From positions 1 to 64,000 of the forward strand of contig JANWYJ010000015.1 of the NCBI GenBank assembly GCA_025055115.1: a stretch of 64,000 nucleotides of DNA, given 5' to 3'. Position 1 is the stretch's first letter, and every line of letters begins with the position of its first letter. The position numbers were made by a program, and so were the translations under genes. Positions 50,154 to 61,252 of this stretch are shown one piece after another. The notes below the pieces were generated by a model, which was not told where the DNA came from, did no database searches, and saw only the letters and a program-made list of their open reading frames with translations. This DNA is from Gemmata sp. Lineage in GTDB: Bacteria; Planctomycetota; Planctomycetia; Gemmatales; Gemmataceae.

Positions 50154-50903
50154 TTATCCGCCCGTCAATTCTTCCAAGGTGTCAAGCGACGAATTCTCGT
50201 GGGCGGGGGTTTGTGCCGCGAACGGGGGCTTGGCGCGGATCGCTCCACACACCACCTGCGCGGCCGCCTCGATGCCCAGCCGATCGGAATTCACCACGAT
50301 GTCGTAAGCCGTGAGATCGGCTGGATCAACGCTGAGCATCTGATCCAAAAACGCCGCCCGCCGTTCATCCCGCGCGCGCACTTCCGCGGCCGCTTCGGGT
50401 CGTGTCAAACGCAGTTCTTGGGCCAGGTAAGCGACGCGCGACTCCAACGACGCGATCACACGCACGTGAAGCGTCGTTTCGGGCGGGAGCAAGAACCCGG
50501 CCGCTCGGCCGACGATCACCACATGGCCCCGGGCTGCGATGTTCAACACCAGCTGCACCAGTGGCAACACTTCCCCGGTAGCATTCAAGCCGCGGTCGCG
50601 TTGCAGATATTGGAGTTGTTCTGCGCTCCACGCCAGCGCCTTGGGCGGAATCTCGGCCAGGAGTTGTTCCCGCGCAGTATCGGTTTGTGCAAGGTAATCG
50701 AGGGTATCGTGATCAAACAATTGCCAATCGAGAATCGCGGCGACTTTGCGGGCGATGGTCGTGCCACGGGCACCGGCTTGGCGGCTGATAGCAATGGTCA
50801 GGCCACAGGGTCGTGTGCGTGCAGAAACGTTCGTATCGCCGCGAAAGCCATGAAGCGGGGCCGCCGCCAATTCGATGGGTGAGGCAGTCGTCGAGGGGAG
50901 CAT
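50154..50903 (-). CDS. Cytidylate kinase-like family protein
   Basis: LTIAISRQAGARGTTIARKVAAILDWQLFDHDTLDYLA; HVVIVGRAAGFLL. Confidence 0.8.
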   Translation of the reverse strand: MLPSTTASPIELAAAPLHGFRGDTNVSARTRPCGLTIAISRQAGARGTTIARKVAAILDWQLFDHDTLDYLAQTDTAREQLLAEIPPKALAWSAEQLQYLQRDRGLNATGEVLPLVQLVLNIAARGHVVIVGRAAGFLLPPETTLHVRVIASLESRVAYLAQELRLTRPEAAAEVRARDERRAAFLDQMLSVDPADLTAYDIVVNSDRLGIEAAAQVVCGAIRAKPPFAAQTPAHENSSLDTLEELTGG

Positions 50904-50913
50904 AACGTACTTC

Positions 50914-51957
50914 TCAGGTATCATCCCGGTATTCCCACCGGGCGAATAGCCACATCCCGAAGCCGTTGAGGCCAACGATCGCCAGCGTCAAAACTGCCCA
51001 CGCCGTCGGACTCGAAACCGCTTCCGTCATCGCCGGAAGCAGTTCCACCGGATAACCAGCTTCGGCGGCTTCATTATACATCAAGGACCGGGCGTAAAAC
51101 GTAAGACTCAGTAACTTCAAGCTCCCCGGCAAGGCGGCAACCACGGCCTCAAAGAAGAAAACATACACCAAACCGACCACCACCGGCCGCCGGAAGATCG
51201 CTCCCATCAGGTGAAACAGCGACGCAAAGGCCAGCGTCGCCATGAGGGCCGCCGGCCAATAGCGGCTCAGCGCTTCGCGCCCCGGTGCCCCTCCGGCATA
51301 ACCAATCGCGACAAATCCTCCCATAGCCCACAGCAAGCACCACGGCAACGTGCCGAGAAACTTCGCCAAATAGATGCCGCTGCGGGGTATAGGCCGGGTC
51401 ATCAGCCAGATCAGCACCCGGCTTTCGCGATCGCTGCCAAACGCTCCGCTGGCGTAAGACAACGTGAACAAAGGCAAAGCGAAACCCAAAAAGACTAGGT
51501 GCATGACCCATCGTGAATAGGTCATGAAGCTCCAACTGTACAAAAATTGATCTGATTGCAAGACCGCGTAGGGAATCGACAGGATCAACGAGCGGAAGGC
51601 TTCTTCGGTGGGCTGAAGCGGATTGGGGATTTCATACGGTCGCGGCGGTGTGATGAATTCTTCATCACCGGTGGCCGCCCAATAGCGGTGGGTGGGCAGT
51701 AAGCGCAGAGCTTCTTGCTGATAAGTGCCCGTAGTACGACGCACACGTCGTTCGGCCAGATTCCAGCCGTTGCGCTGCGTGACTAAGGCCACCCAGAACA
51801 CAATCAGCGCCAGAAGCCCCAGCGCGACCCAACCCATCTGCCGTATCCGCCAGTGGCGCTGGAAACTCTGCACGACCAGAACCCCGAAAGCCCGCACCAC
51901 GGAGGGCTGTTCCGACCGCGGATGGGTGTGGAGGGCGTCAGGAACTTCCCGGGCCAT
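50914..51957 (-). CDS. ABC-2-like transporter permease
   Basis: Multi-TM; SDRESRVLIWLMTRPIPRSGIYLAKFLGTLPWCLLW. Confidence 0.8.
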   Translation of the reverse strand: MAREVPDALHTHPRSEQPSVVRAFGVLVVQSFQRHWRIRQMGWVALGLLALIVFWVALVTQRNGWNLAERRVRRTTGTYQQEALRLLPTHRYWAATGDEEFITPPRPYEIPNPLQPTEEAFRSLILSIPYAVLQSDQFLYSWSFMTYSRWVMHLVFLGFALPLFTLSYASGAFGSDRESRVLIWLMTRPIPRSGIYLAKFLGTLPWCLLWAMGGFVAIGYAGGAPGREALSRYWPAALMATLAFASLFHLMGAIFRRPVVVGLVYVFFFEAVVAALPGSLKLLSLTFYARSLMYNEAAEAGYPVELLPAMTEAVSSPTAWAVLTLAIVGLNGFGMWLFARWEYRDDT

Positions 51958-52110
51958 GCGATGGTCTCCGTAGGTCGGTACGGGGAGGATGGTTTATGAT
52001 CGAATGTTCAGTTATATCATGAGTGTTGTGAGGTTCCATGAGTTGTGTGAGGTTGCATCGGACGTAAGGCGGCCGCCGGGAACAAAAGATCACTATCTTC
52101 CTGCAAATCG

Positions 52111-53172
52111 TCAGGTTTTGCCGCTGCCGCCGAGGAGATAGCCCAAGATGGCGTGGGCCGATTCATCGAGCGGCTCGAAGCGACGGATGTTCAGACCGTG
52201 TTGCACCACCAGTTGTCCGAATTGTTGATAAAACCGCTTCGGATGGGTGGCTTTGACGACTAATGTTTCCGGGGATTCGTGCGGAAGGGGGGGCGCGACG
52301 TCCACCGCCAGCACATCGGGCAGGTTTAACAGCAACTGGGCGACCTCCCGCGGCTGGGGCACATCGATACGAACTGAGAGGGGGTAGTCGTCGAGCAGGT
52401 CGCGGATTTGTGGCAGTGTGCCCACGGCGGCGATTCGCCCTCGGGCCATGATGACCACATGGTTGGTTAATTTTTCCAGCGCTTCCAATTCATGGCTGGA
52501 AATTAGCAAGCATTTCCCTTGCACAGCCAGCGATTGGAACAGTTCGAGGAGTTCTTGCCGCCCGATGGGATCAATGCCGGAGAGCGGTTCGTCGAGAATC
52601 AACAGTTCGGGGTCATGCAGGAGGGCTTGGGCGAGTTTGATCCGTTGCCGCATGCCTTTGGAATAGCCGCGGAGTTTGCGCTCGGCCCGATGGGCCATGC
52701 CGACACGTTCCAGAACCGCTTCGGTACGACGGGTGGCTTCCCGCCGCGTGTAGCCGCAGAGGCGGGCCATGGTCCAGACAAACCGACGACCTGAGAGGTC
52801 TTCATAAAAGGCATCGACATCCGGGCAGTAGCCGACTAACCGCCGTGCCCGCCAATCCCAGGCCTCGACGCCACGAATGGTCACGCGGCCCATCGTCGGT
52901 TGGATTTGGCCATTGGCCATGCGTAGCAGGGTCGATTTCCCGGCTCCGTTAGCGCCCACCAGGCCGGTGATGCCGCCTGTCAGCTCTAAGGTCACTTGAT
53001 TGAGGGCCAGCACCGGTCCGTACCACTTCGATACGTGTTCGAAGAGCAAAAGTGGGGGTTCGAGGGTGGCCCGCTGGGGCGGTGCAACCGATTGCGCAGC
53101 GCTGGCGTTGGGTTCCCCCAGTAGCTGCAGGTTACCGGCCGGTCCTCGGGGAATTCGTTGTTCCACAGTCAC
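52111..53172 (-). CDS. ABC transporter ATP-binding protein (GTG start inferred)
   Basis: VGANGAGKSTLLRM; YSKGMRQRIKLAQALLHDPELLILDEPLSGIDPIG; overlaps the upstream permease stop (GTGA). Confidence 0.9.
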   Translation of the reverse strand: MTVEQRIPRGPAGNLQLLGEPNASAAQSVAPPQRATLEPPLLLFEHVSKWYGPVLALNQVTLELTGGITGLVGANGAGKSTLLRMANGQIQPTMGRVTIRGVEAWDWRARRLVGYCPDVDAFYEDLSGRRFVWTMARLCGYTRREATRRTEAVLERVGMAHRAERKLRGYSKGMRQRIKLAQALLHDPELLILDEPLSGIDPIGRQELLELFQSLAVQGKCLLISSHELEALEKLTNHVVIMARGRIAAVGTLPQIRDLLDDYPLSVRIDVPQPREVAQLLLNLPDVLAVDVAPPLPHESPETLVVKATHPKRFYQQFGQLVVQHGLNIRRFEPLDESAHAILGYLLGGSGKT

Positions 53173-54101
53173 GCCACAATCTCCACGGCTTGAATCCGCC
53201 GGCGTAGGTACATCCCGCACACCAGGACCCCCCCCCCCACTGCGACCCACGCCATCCAATAATCGGGCTGCGGGGATGGGCGAATGGTGGCGTGATCGGT
53301 TTGCAAGCAACTCAACCCGCACAGGTACAGATTGTTCCACAGGTCGATCAGTCGCCAACGTTCATCTTTGGTAGCTTCCACCAGCCAATTGGCCAGCATC
53401 GGCAGCAGGGCGAACAATGCCATCCAGACCATCGCCAGGGGAACGGTACGGCGGAGCCACACCGCGGTGGCCATGACCAGGGCACTGAGGGTCACCGTCA
53501 GGACCAGGCCATATCCGATGATACCGACCAGCAGTGAGAGATGGTTGACGTAGTAGCTGCGCCAATCGTACAGCAGCCCCGCTTGCACCCACAGAACTAT
53601 CGCCGGCCCGGTGGTGAGAAGGTTGATCAATACCCCCACCGCGAGGCTTTTTCCCAACAGGTAATGCCAGCGGCCGATGGGTTTGGAGAGATAAAACGGC
53701 AAGCTTCCGTGGAAGAAATCGTTGCCGATCAATACCGAGCCGGCCAAGGCCAAAACGATGACGAGAACATAGCCCTGATACCAGATGAAGTTCCCGAAAG
53801 TATGATCGCTACCGTTGAGAGCGAGCCGATCGAGGAAGCGGGTCAGGTTCTTGGCATTCACCGGCACACCGGCGAAGCGGATGGTGTCGGTGGCCAGTTG
53901 GTTCTCAATCCAAACAACAAGATATTGGGCGTAGAAGAAAAAGAAGAACACGAGTAACGCTAGCGCCAACAACCCCCACATGAGCCGGCGGCGCAGCAAC
54001 AGCTTCAGCGAGGCGCGGGCCAATGCCACCGACGCATACAGCGGCCCGTGCGGAACTCCACGCCACGGACGATAGCGGAGAAGAGTGTCGGTGTGTGCCA
54101 T
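53169..54101 (-). CDS. ABC-2-like transporter permease
   Basis: Multi-TM; NDFFHGSLPFYLSKPIGRWHYLLGKSLAVGVLINLLTT. Confidence 0.82.
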   Translation of the reverse strand: MAHTDTLLRYRPWRGVPHGPLYASVALARASLKLLLRRRLMWGLLALALLVFFFFFYAQYLVVWIENQLATDTIRFAGVPVNAKNLTRFLDRLALNGSDHTFGNFIWYQGYVLVIVLALAGSVLIGNDFFHGSLPFYLSKPIGRWHYLLGKSLAVGVLINLLTTGPAIVLWVQAGLLYDWRSYYVNHLSLLVGIIGYGLVLTVTLSALVMATAVWLRRTVPLAMVWMALFALLPMLANWLVEATKDERWRLIDLWNNLYLCGLSCLQTDHATIRPSPQPDYWMAWVAVGGGVLVCGMYLRRRIQAVEIVA

Positions 54102-54183
54102 ACTACGTGCAGAGAAGACACTTGCGGCAGCGGAGAAGTTGATGTTAGCCGCCACGATGCTAACACCGGTTGCGATCACGACT

Positions 54184-54912
54184 TCAAAACCGTGGCGGTT
54201 CCTTGCGGACCAGTTCGTTGGCATAATCGAGGCTGTCGAGCGTGCCGGCGTCGGTCCAGTAGCCTTCCAGATGGAAATAGCCCATCCGGCCTTGGCGGAT
54301 GTAGTGGTTATTCACGTCGGTGATTTCCAGTTCACCGCGGGCGCTGGGTTTGAGGGTCTTGATGATGCCAAAAACATCCGGCGGGTAGATGTAGATGCCC
54401 ACGACGGCGTAATTGCTTTTCGGATGAGCTGCTTTCTCTTCGATGCCGACGAGGCGATCGCCATCGAGTTCGGCCACGCCGTAGCGTTGGGGGTCGGGCA
54501 CTTGTTTCAGTCCGATCCAGGCCCAATCGGGGCGAGTATTAGCTTTTTCCAAAAGCGGCACCAGCGGATCGCGGAAGATATTGTCGCCCAGCAACACGCA
54601 TGAGCGGCTACCCATGCAAAAATGTTCTGCCAAACCCAGGGCCTGGGCGATCCCCCCGGCTTCGTCTTGCACACGGTAGGTCAGCCGGCAGCCGTGATCC
54701 CGACCGGAACCGAGCAATTCCACAAAATCGCCCATGTGTTCGGTCCCGGAAACCAGGAGAATTTCCTGCAATCCGGCCCCGGTGAGTTTTTTGAGCGGAT
54801 GGTACACCATAGGCCAGGGGCCGACCGGGAGCAAATGCTTGTTAGTAACGCGCGTCAGTTCGCCCATCCGCGTTCCTTTGCCACCGGCGAGAATCACGCC
54901 ACGCATCGACAT
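54184..54912 (-). CDS. Glucose-1-phosphate thymidylyltransferase-like (RmlA/RfbA family)
   Basis: MRGVILAGGKGTRMGELTRVTNKHLLPVGPWPMVYHPLKKLTGAGLQEILLVSG; FCMGSRSCVLLGDNIF. Confidence 0.9.
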   Translation of the reverse strand: MSMRGVILAGGKGTRMGELTRVTNKHLLPVGPWPMVYHPLKKLTGAGLQEILLVSGTEHMGDFVELLGSGRDHGCRLTYRVQDEAGGIAQALGLAEHFCMGSRSCVLLGDNIFRDPLVPLLEKANTRPDWAWIGLKQVPDPQRYGVAELDGDRLVGIEEKAAHPKSNYAVVGIYIYPPDVFGIIKTLKPSARGELEITDVNNHYIRQGRMGYFHLEGYWTDAGTLDSLDYANELVRKEPPRF

Positions 54913-54919
54913 ACCTACC

Positions 54920-55930
54920 TCAGAGTTGGCCGTACTGTTTCTGATAATAGTTCACATAGTCCTTGTTTTTTATGGAAGCGACCCACGCCATGTGGGTTTG
55001 GTACCACGCGATCGTTTCCGCTAAACCGGTCTCGAAGGGAACTTGCGGCCGCCAACCCAACGTTTGTTCGGCTTTGGAGCAATCAATCGCGTAGCGGCGA
55101 TCATGCCCGGGGCGATCGGCGACGTAGCGAATCAAGGATTCGGGTTTGCCCAACAGCTTCAACAGCAGTTTCGTCAGAACAATATTGGGCATCTCGCAGC
55201 GGCCACCGAAGTTGTACACTTCACCGGGGCGGCCATACCGCCACGCCGCTTCCACACCCCGACAATGATCGAGAACGTGAATCCAATCGCGGACGTGCCA
55301 ACCATCGCCGTACACTGGTACCGGTTGATCCTGAAGCAAGTTCGTAATAAAAAGCGGAATCAACTTCTCCGGGAATTGATACGGTCCATAGTTGTTGGAA
55401 CAGCGGGTGATGACCGTCGGCAAGCCGAAGGTGTGATGATAGGCTTGCACTAACAAATCCGCCGCCGCTTTGCTGGCCGAATAGGGGCTATTGGGGTGAA
55501 GAGGCGTTGTTTCCGTGAAGTAACCGGTTTCGCCCAAACTGCCGTACACTTCATCGGTGGAAATCTGCACGTATTTGTTGACCCCAAACTCGCGCGCCGC
55601 ATCCAGAAGAACCTGCGTGCCGATCACATTGGTGCGAACAAATGGCCCGCTGTCGTGGATACTCCGATCGACGTGACTTTCCGCCGCAAAATGGATGATG
55701 TCCGTAATGCCCTGCTGCATGGCCATGCGGACATCGTCGCGGTCGGCCACATCGCCACGGATGAAGCGATAGCGCGGATGGTCTTGGAGATCCGCCAGGT
55801 TGGCCAGATTCCCAGCATACGTGAGGGCATCGAAATTGACGATTTCCACCGTAGCATCGGCTGCCAGCAGATAGCGGATGAAGTTCGAGCCGATGAACCC
55901 ACAACCGCCCGTGACCAGAACACGCGCCAT
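54920..55930 (-). CDS. rfbB: dTDP-glucose 4,6-dehydratase
   Basis: RVLVTGGCGFIGSNFIRYLL; FAAESHVDRSI; STDEVYGSLGETGYFTETTPLHPNSPYSASKAAADLLVQAYHHTFGLPTVITRCSNNYGPYQFPEKLIPL. Confidence 0.95.
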   Translation of the reverse strand: MARVLVTGGCGFIGSNFIRYLLAADATVEIVNFDALTYAGNLANLADLQDHPRYRFIRGDVADRDDVRMAMQQGITDIIHFAAESHVDRSIHDSGPFVRTNVIGTQVLLDAAREFGVNKYVQISTDEVYGSLGETGYFTETTPLHPNSPYSASKAAADLLVQAYHHTFGLPTVITRCSNNYGPYQFPEKLIPLFITNLLQDQPVPVYGDGWHVRDWIHVLDHCRGVEAAWRYGRPGEVYNFGGRCEMPNIVLTKLLLKLLGKPESLIRYVADRPGHDRRYAIDCSKAEQTLGWRPQVPFETGLAETIAWYQTHMAWVASIKNKDYVNYYQKQYGQL

Positions 55931-55990
55931 GCCGTTTCCTCAGGCCCAATACCCGTCAGTGCCGTTTCCTCAGGCCCAATACCCGTTAGA
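55930..55990. repeat. 30-bp tandem duplication containing the rfbB RBS
   Basis: gccgtttcctcaggcccaatacccgtcagt / gccgtttcctcaggcccaatacccgttaga. Confidence 0.92.
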
Positions 55991-56028
55991 GAGTTGTAAG
56001 TGCCAGCCGGCGAGCTGTCCAACGTGGC

Positions 56029-57309
56029 TCACTGGTGAGGCTGGTTCGTCGTCCGCTGCGCTTGCCACTTCTGAAAGGCAGCTTCGCGCCTTTCGGGACT
56101 TGAGAAATAGAAGCGCGTGTAGGCATAGGTCCGATCCGATTCGCTGTTGCTACCGTAGCGATCGGTATAGCCGTAGTCCGAGAGTTTTTGCCCGGTCAGT
56201 TGAATGGCCACCGCCAAGGCCATATCGCGTGCTTGAATCTCGTAGGTTTGCAGGGTGGTTTGGCCATCCGCCGTCAGCGTGTGCAAGCGCAACGTCGCAA
56301 CGACGGTGGTATCGGTCAAGGTTTTGTCCAGCAGTGGAAGATGTTTTTCACTCCCATAGCTGATGAGGTTACTGGCAGCCCGACCACGGTATGTCGCGCT
56401 GATCCCCGGGCTGGTGAGTAACTTGACCGCTATCGTACACAGTTCGTCGGGCTGGTTTAAGGAACTGGCGATAGTCATGGCGTAGTACATATCGCGGGGA
56501 TCACGACGGGAAACCAACCACGCGGTCGCAATGGCCCGATACACCCGGCCTTCGTCGGTATCGCGATTGGCCGCAGCGATCAACCCGGAGGAGGTCAGCA
56601 GGGAACTGATGGATGTATTGCGGGCCGGATAGACGTTGGGCACCAGGGCTTCGGCAAAGAGCAGGACTGTGATTTCGCTGAGTGTCGGATCGCGTCGTTC
56701 GACACCGGGGATACGGCCGTATTTACGGTTGTAAAGTTCAACCCGGCGTTCCAAGACCCGGTTGCGGAAGTCGAAGTCGCGTTGCGCCGCGGCGAAGATG
56801 AGGCGGCGATTATCGGAGTGGGCTATCAGCTCCGTGAAAACGGCCTTGGCGGCTCGATCCAACGATCGGTCGCCACGCAGTGTATGACCAAAGAGCGTCC
56901 AGTCGTTGCGGACGAGGGCCAGGAATGGCTTCCAACCAGGAAGGTCGTGTTCGTAATCGCCGTTGGTATCTGCTAGAAATGTGTCGAGCCGGGCTTGCAG
57001 TTCCAGAGCCTGCGCCTGCGGTAGCAGAAGCGTGCAGCGGTGGCGCACCTCCGGATCCGGGCTATGGCTAGCGCCATGCAGCAGTGCGGGTCGGGCGAAA
57101 CGCCCCAGCCGCGTCAGTTCGCGTTCGGCCGCTTCGCGTTCGGCAAAAATCTCACTTCCTAATTGCTCGACCAACCGCTGCGCGCGGGCGTTGACCTCCG
57201 AAGGAACCGCCAAATCGGCCGGGTTGGGCGAGACGTCGGCCGCCCACGTCGCTGTCATCGTGGTTATCAGTAGCGCACAGCAACAGCCCAACACGAGCAA
57301 TCGGCGCAT
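56029..57309 (-). CDS. Secreted hypothetical protein with HEAT-like N-terminus
   Basis: Signal peptide MRRLLVLGCCCALLITTMTATWAA; LGSEIFAEREAAERELTRLGRFARPALLHGASHSPDPEVRHRCTLL. Confidence 0.7.
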   Translation of the reverse strand: MRRLLVLGCCCALLITTMTATWAADVSPNPADLAVPSEVNARAQRLVEQLGSEIFAEREAAERELTRLGRFARPALLHGASHSPDPEVRHRCTLLLPQAQALELQARLDTFLADTNGDYEHDLPGWKPFLALVRNDWTLFGHTLRGDRSLDRAAKAVFTELIAHSDNRRLIFAAAQRDFDFRNRVLERRVELYNRKYGRIPGVERRDPTLSEITVLLFAEALVPNVYPARNTSISSLLTSSGLIAAANRDTDEGRVYRAIATAWLVSRRDPRDMYYAMTIASSLNQPDELCTIAVKLLTSPGISATYRGRAASNLISYGSEKHLPLLDKTLTDTTVVATLRLHTLTADGQTTLQTYEIQARDMALAVAIQLTGQKLSDYGYTDRYGSNSESDRTYAYTRFYFSSPERREAAFQKWQAQRTTNQPHQ

Positions 57310-57437
57310 GGCTTTTCCCCGGCGGTCACTGCAAACGACGCCATTTTCACTCGGCCATTTTCACTTTATTGTGTCGCAAAATTCAGCAGGTCGCTAGCCT
57401 GGGGTGTGGCGGAGATTGTGGGGCAGAGTGGCTTGTG

Positions 57438-57474
57438 CCGTTCACCCCCAGGGCTGTGGGCCGGAGGTGAACGG
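57438..57474. terminator. Hairpin downstream of rho (9-bp perfect outer stem)
   Basis: ccgttcacc cccagggctgtgggccgga ggtgaacgg. Confidence 0.5.
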
Positions 57475-57530
57475 ACGAAGACGGGCCGTCGCAACCACCG
57501 CTAGTTCGGGGAAGAAGCTTTGGCGGGGAA

Positions 57531-59024
<1,494 letters not shown>

Positions 59025-59114
59025 AGCAGAGGTCCTCAAATAGAAGGGGTTCGTACAACTAGTAACGGGGATCGTTACCAGTCCGAATTGGCGCTGGTGC
59101 GCCACCATCAACAT

Positions 59115-59139
59115 GTTCTGAGAAACCGTTTCTCAGAAC
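59115..59139. promoter_or_regulatory. Perfect 25-bp odd-centred palindrome ~90 bp upstream of rho
   Basis: GTTCTGAGAAAC C GTTTCTCAGAAC. Confidence 0.65.
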
Positions 59140-59533
59140 GTGAGTTACAAACGCAGTCAAAGGGTTCGCACAGACTTCCCTGTTTTACCAACGACGATTA
59201 CGGTTGTGGGCGTTGTGGCGATACACTGCCAAAAATCATGGAGGGAAGTCAAGATACGTTATGAGCCATCATGTGCTCACGACGTCAGAAGGTGCGGTCT
59301 TCCAACTTCTTCGGGAGTTTACGCCATCCCAGCGTATCGTCAACTGAATTATAGCCACACCCCCCAGAAAAATCTAGTCGGTTCCCAAAATCTCCGGCAT
59401 CGCCTCGACTCATGACCCTCCACAACGGCACGGCGACAAGCGACTTGCGCCGAGGGTTCCGAAAATCCCCTGACCAGTTCGGTGGGTGGTTCACAGCCAC
59501 CGCCAACGACGCCACCGTCACTGCTTACTTGGT

Positions 59534-59602
59534 CGCGGATAATCATCCCCCCAGCCATCGCGGATAATCATCCCGCGGATAATCATCCCCCCAGCCATCG
59601 CA
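59534..59602. repeat. Cluster of short direct repeats
   Basis: gcggataatcatccccccagccatcg twice at offset 40, with an extra gcggataatcatccc between them. Confidence 0.9.
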
Positions 59603-59933
59603 GCCATGAATAATCAAGAGGGCCAAGCCGGCAACGACCATCAACGTAACAACCAGAAGCCCCCGACCAGTCGCTCCCTATTTTTGCCGATAGCCCCGAT
59701 GATCTTGCGTGGGTGGTGTGGCAGGTTGAGTGATCAAGCGATGCGGGCTTGCGTCAGTTCGGGTGGAAGCTACGAAGCCCCCAGCCCCCAGACAGCCCTC
59801 AGACAACGATACTCACCTCTCCGCGGCAATAGCGCCGGCATACCGCCGGTTCCCAGGCCATTGCAAAACCCGAGCTGAGCGGGAAAATCAGGGAGGTTCC
59901 GCAACGCCATCGGTTGTGAAGCGACCTTGAGGT

Positions 59934-60254
59934 TCAGTGCGAAGGGGGTTCGTCGTCAGCATGTTCCATCGGGTACCATGCGAACCCTGGTCGGACGATC
60001 GGCACACGGTCAACCGCCCATTCTTCAATCTCCTCGAAGAATACCCGACTTCAATCTCCCCGAGCCGGCCCGGACGACGGCCAGTACGGCTGCAGTTTCG
60101 ACTCGGCCCTAAGGGTCTGAAGAGCGACGTCCGCGGCAGTCTCAGCATCGGCCGCTTCAACGAACCGAATGGTGTAGAATCCTACCGGTCCAGCTTCACC
60201 CACCAACTGGCCAGGAAAGTTCTCCCCACCGATAACGACGCGGAAAAAAGCCAT
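59934..60254 (-). pseudogene. Small hypothetical gene interrupted by one in-frame UGA
   Basis: MAFFRVVIGGENFPGQLVGEAGPVGFYTIRFVEAADAETAADVALQTLRAESKLQPYWPSSGPARGD[UGA]SRVFFEEIEEWAVDRVPIVRPGFAWYPMEHADDEPPSH*. Confidence 0.55.
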
Positions 60255-60517
60255 GCTCAGCACTCCGCGCTGGGTCGCCAAGCAGTTCACCGACTATTGT
60301 TATTGTGCGCAATGTCGCCGTGAAATGCTGCAAAAATCGCAAAAATTTTCGCTTTTAGCGCGAACGAAAACATCAGCGCAGAAATTAGTGATCTAATGTT
60401 TAGTTCTCACCCGGTCGAACCAACACAACACTGCCGCCGACGGTTGCCGCATGGTTTGCGTCTACTCCTTCCTGATTTTGCGTCTATTCCTCCCTGATCT
60501 CCTCCCTGATCGGCCCC

Positions 60518-60621
60518 GCATGACAAGACGCTGTAACGGTTCCGATCGTGAGTATCGAACTTCCTGAAGGACATGCCAGATCGTCGAACCGCATAACAAG
60601 ACGCTGTAACGGTTCCGATCG
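60518..60621. repeat. ~31-bp direct repeat pair, offset 73
   Basis: gcatgacaagacgctgtaacggttccgatcgt and gcataacaagacgctgtaacggttccgatcgt. Confidence 0.92.
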
Positions 60622-60719
60622 TTGACGCCCAATAGGGTCATTGCGATGAGCAATCGAATGAGGAGTCGGGGCTGAACCGCCAAGAATGGATGTCATCGGT
60701 CGGAAGTGGATTGTTTCAG

Positions 60720-60791
60720 AGCCACCTCAGGGATTCGAACCCTGGACCCCCGCTTTACGAAAGCGGTGCACTACCGCTGTGCTAAGGTGGC
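60720..60791 (-). tRNA. tRNA-Thr (anticodon CGT)
   Basis: GCCACCTTAGCACAGCGGTAGTGCACCGCTTTCGTAAAGCGGGGGTCCAGGGTTCGAATCCCTGAGGTGGCT folds as a cloverleaf; anticodon loop TTCGTAA. Confidence 0.93.
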
Positions 60792-61152
60792 CTAGTTCAG
60801 AGAAAGACGGTGGTGGCCCCCCCTTTGGTTCGCGGTCATTGGTCCTCGTCGGGTGGGTCCTATCTTCCCAGGGGCTTTTTCTCGTTGCAAAATCGCTTTG
60901 AGGCCGCTGGGGTGAACAATTCACCATTCCGCTCTCATGGCGGTCATTTTACTGTATGGCCGCGGTTCGACAAGCAAACCCCGTGGGGAATCGTCGTCTC
61001 AGAGATTGTGACAATCCCGACAAAGTATGGTGGCCTCAGCTATTCTGGTGGCCTCAGCTATCAAGGGCGCGATGAGTGATTTCCTACGAGTGATTTCCTG
61101 CGACGGTGGGGCCATGTTATAACACGCGGTGGACTTCCAAAGCTTGTGTGTC

Positions 61153-61252
61153 AGGACAATCCCCATGCGTTGGTCCCTTGCTTCGTCCGCTTCTCGACAA
61201 CCTTGGGGAAAGCGATTGTGTGAAAGGACAATCTCCATGCGTTGGTCCCTTG
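61153..61252. repeat. ~27-bp direct repeat pair, offset 72, duplicating RBS + ATG of the sulfatase
   Basis: aggacaatccccatgcgttggtccctt (ATG 61165) and aggacaatctccatgcgttggtccctt (ATG 61237). Confidence 0.92.

Noticed and set aside
59934-60254. Calling the UGA-interrupted gene a selenoprotein
   Set aside because: No selenoprotein family motif recognised and no Sec genes visible; nonsense mutation is simpler. Kept only as a finding to check.
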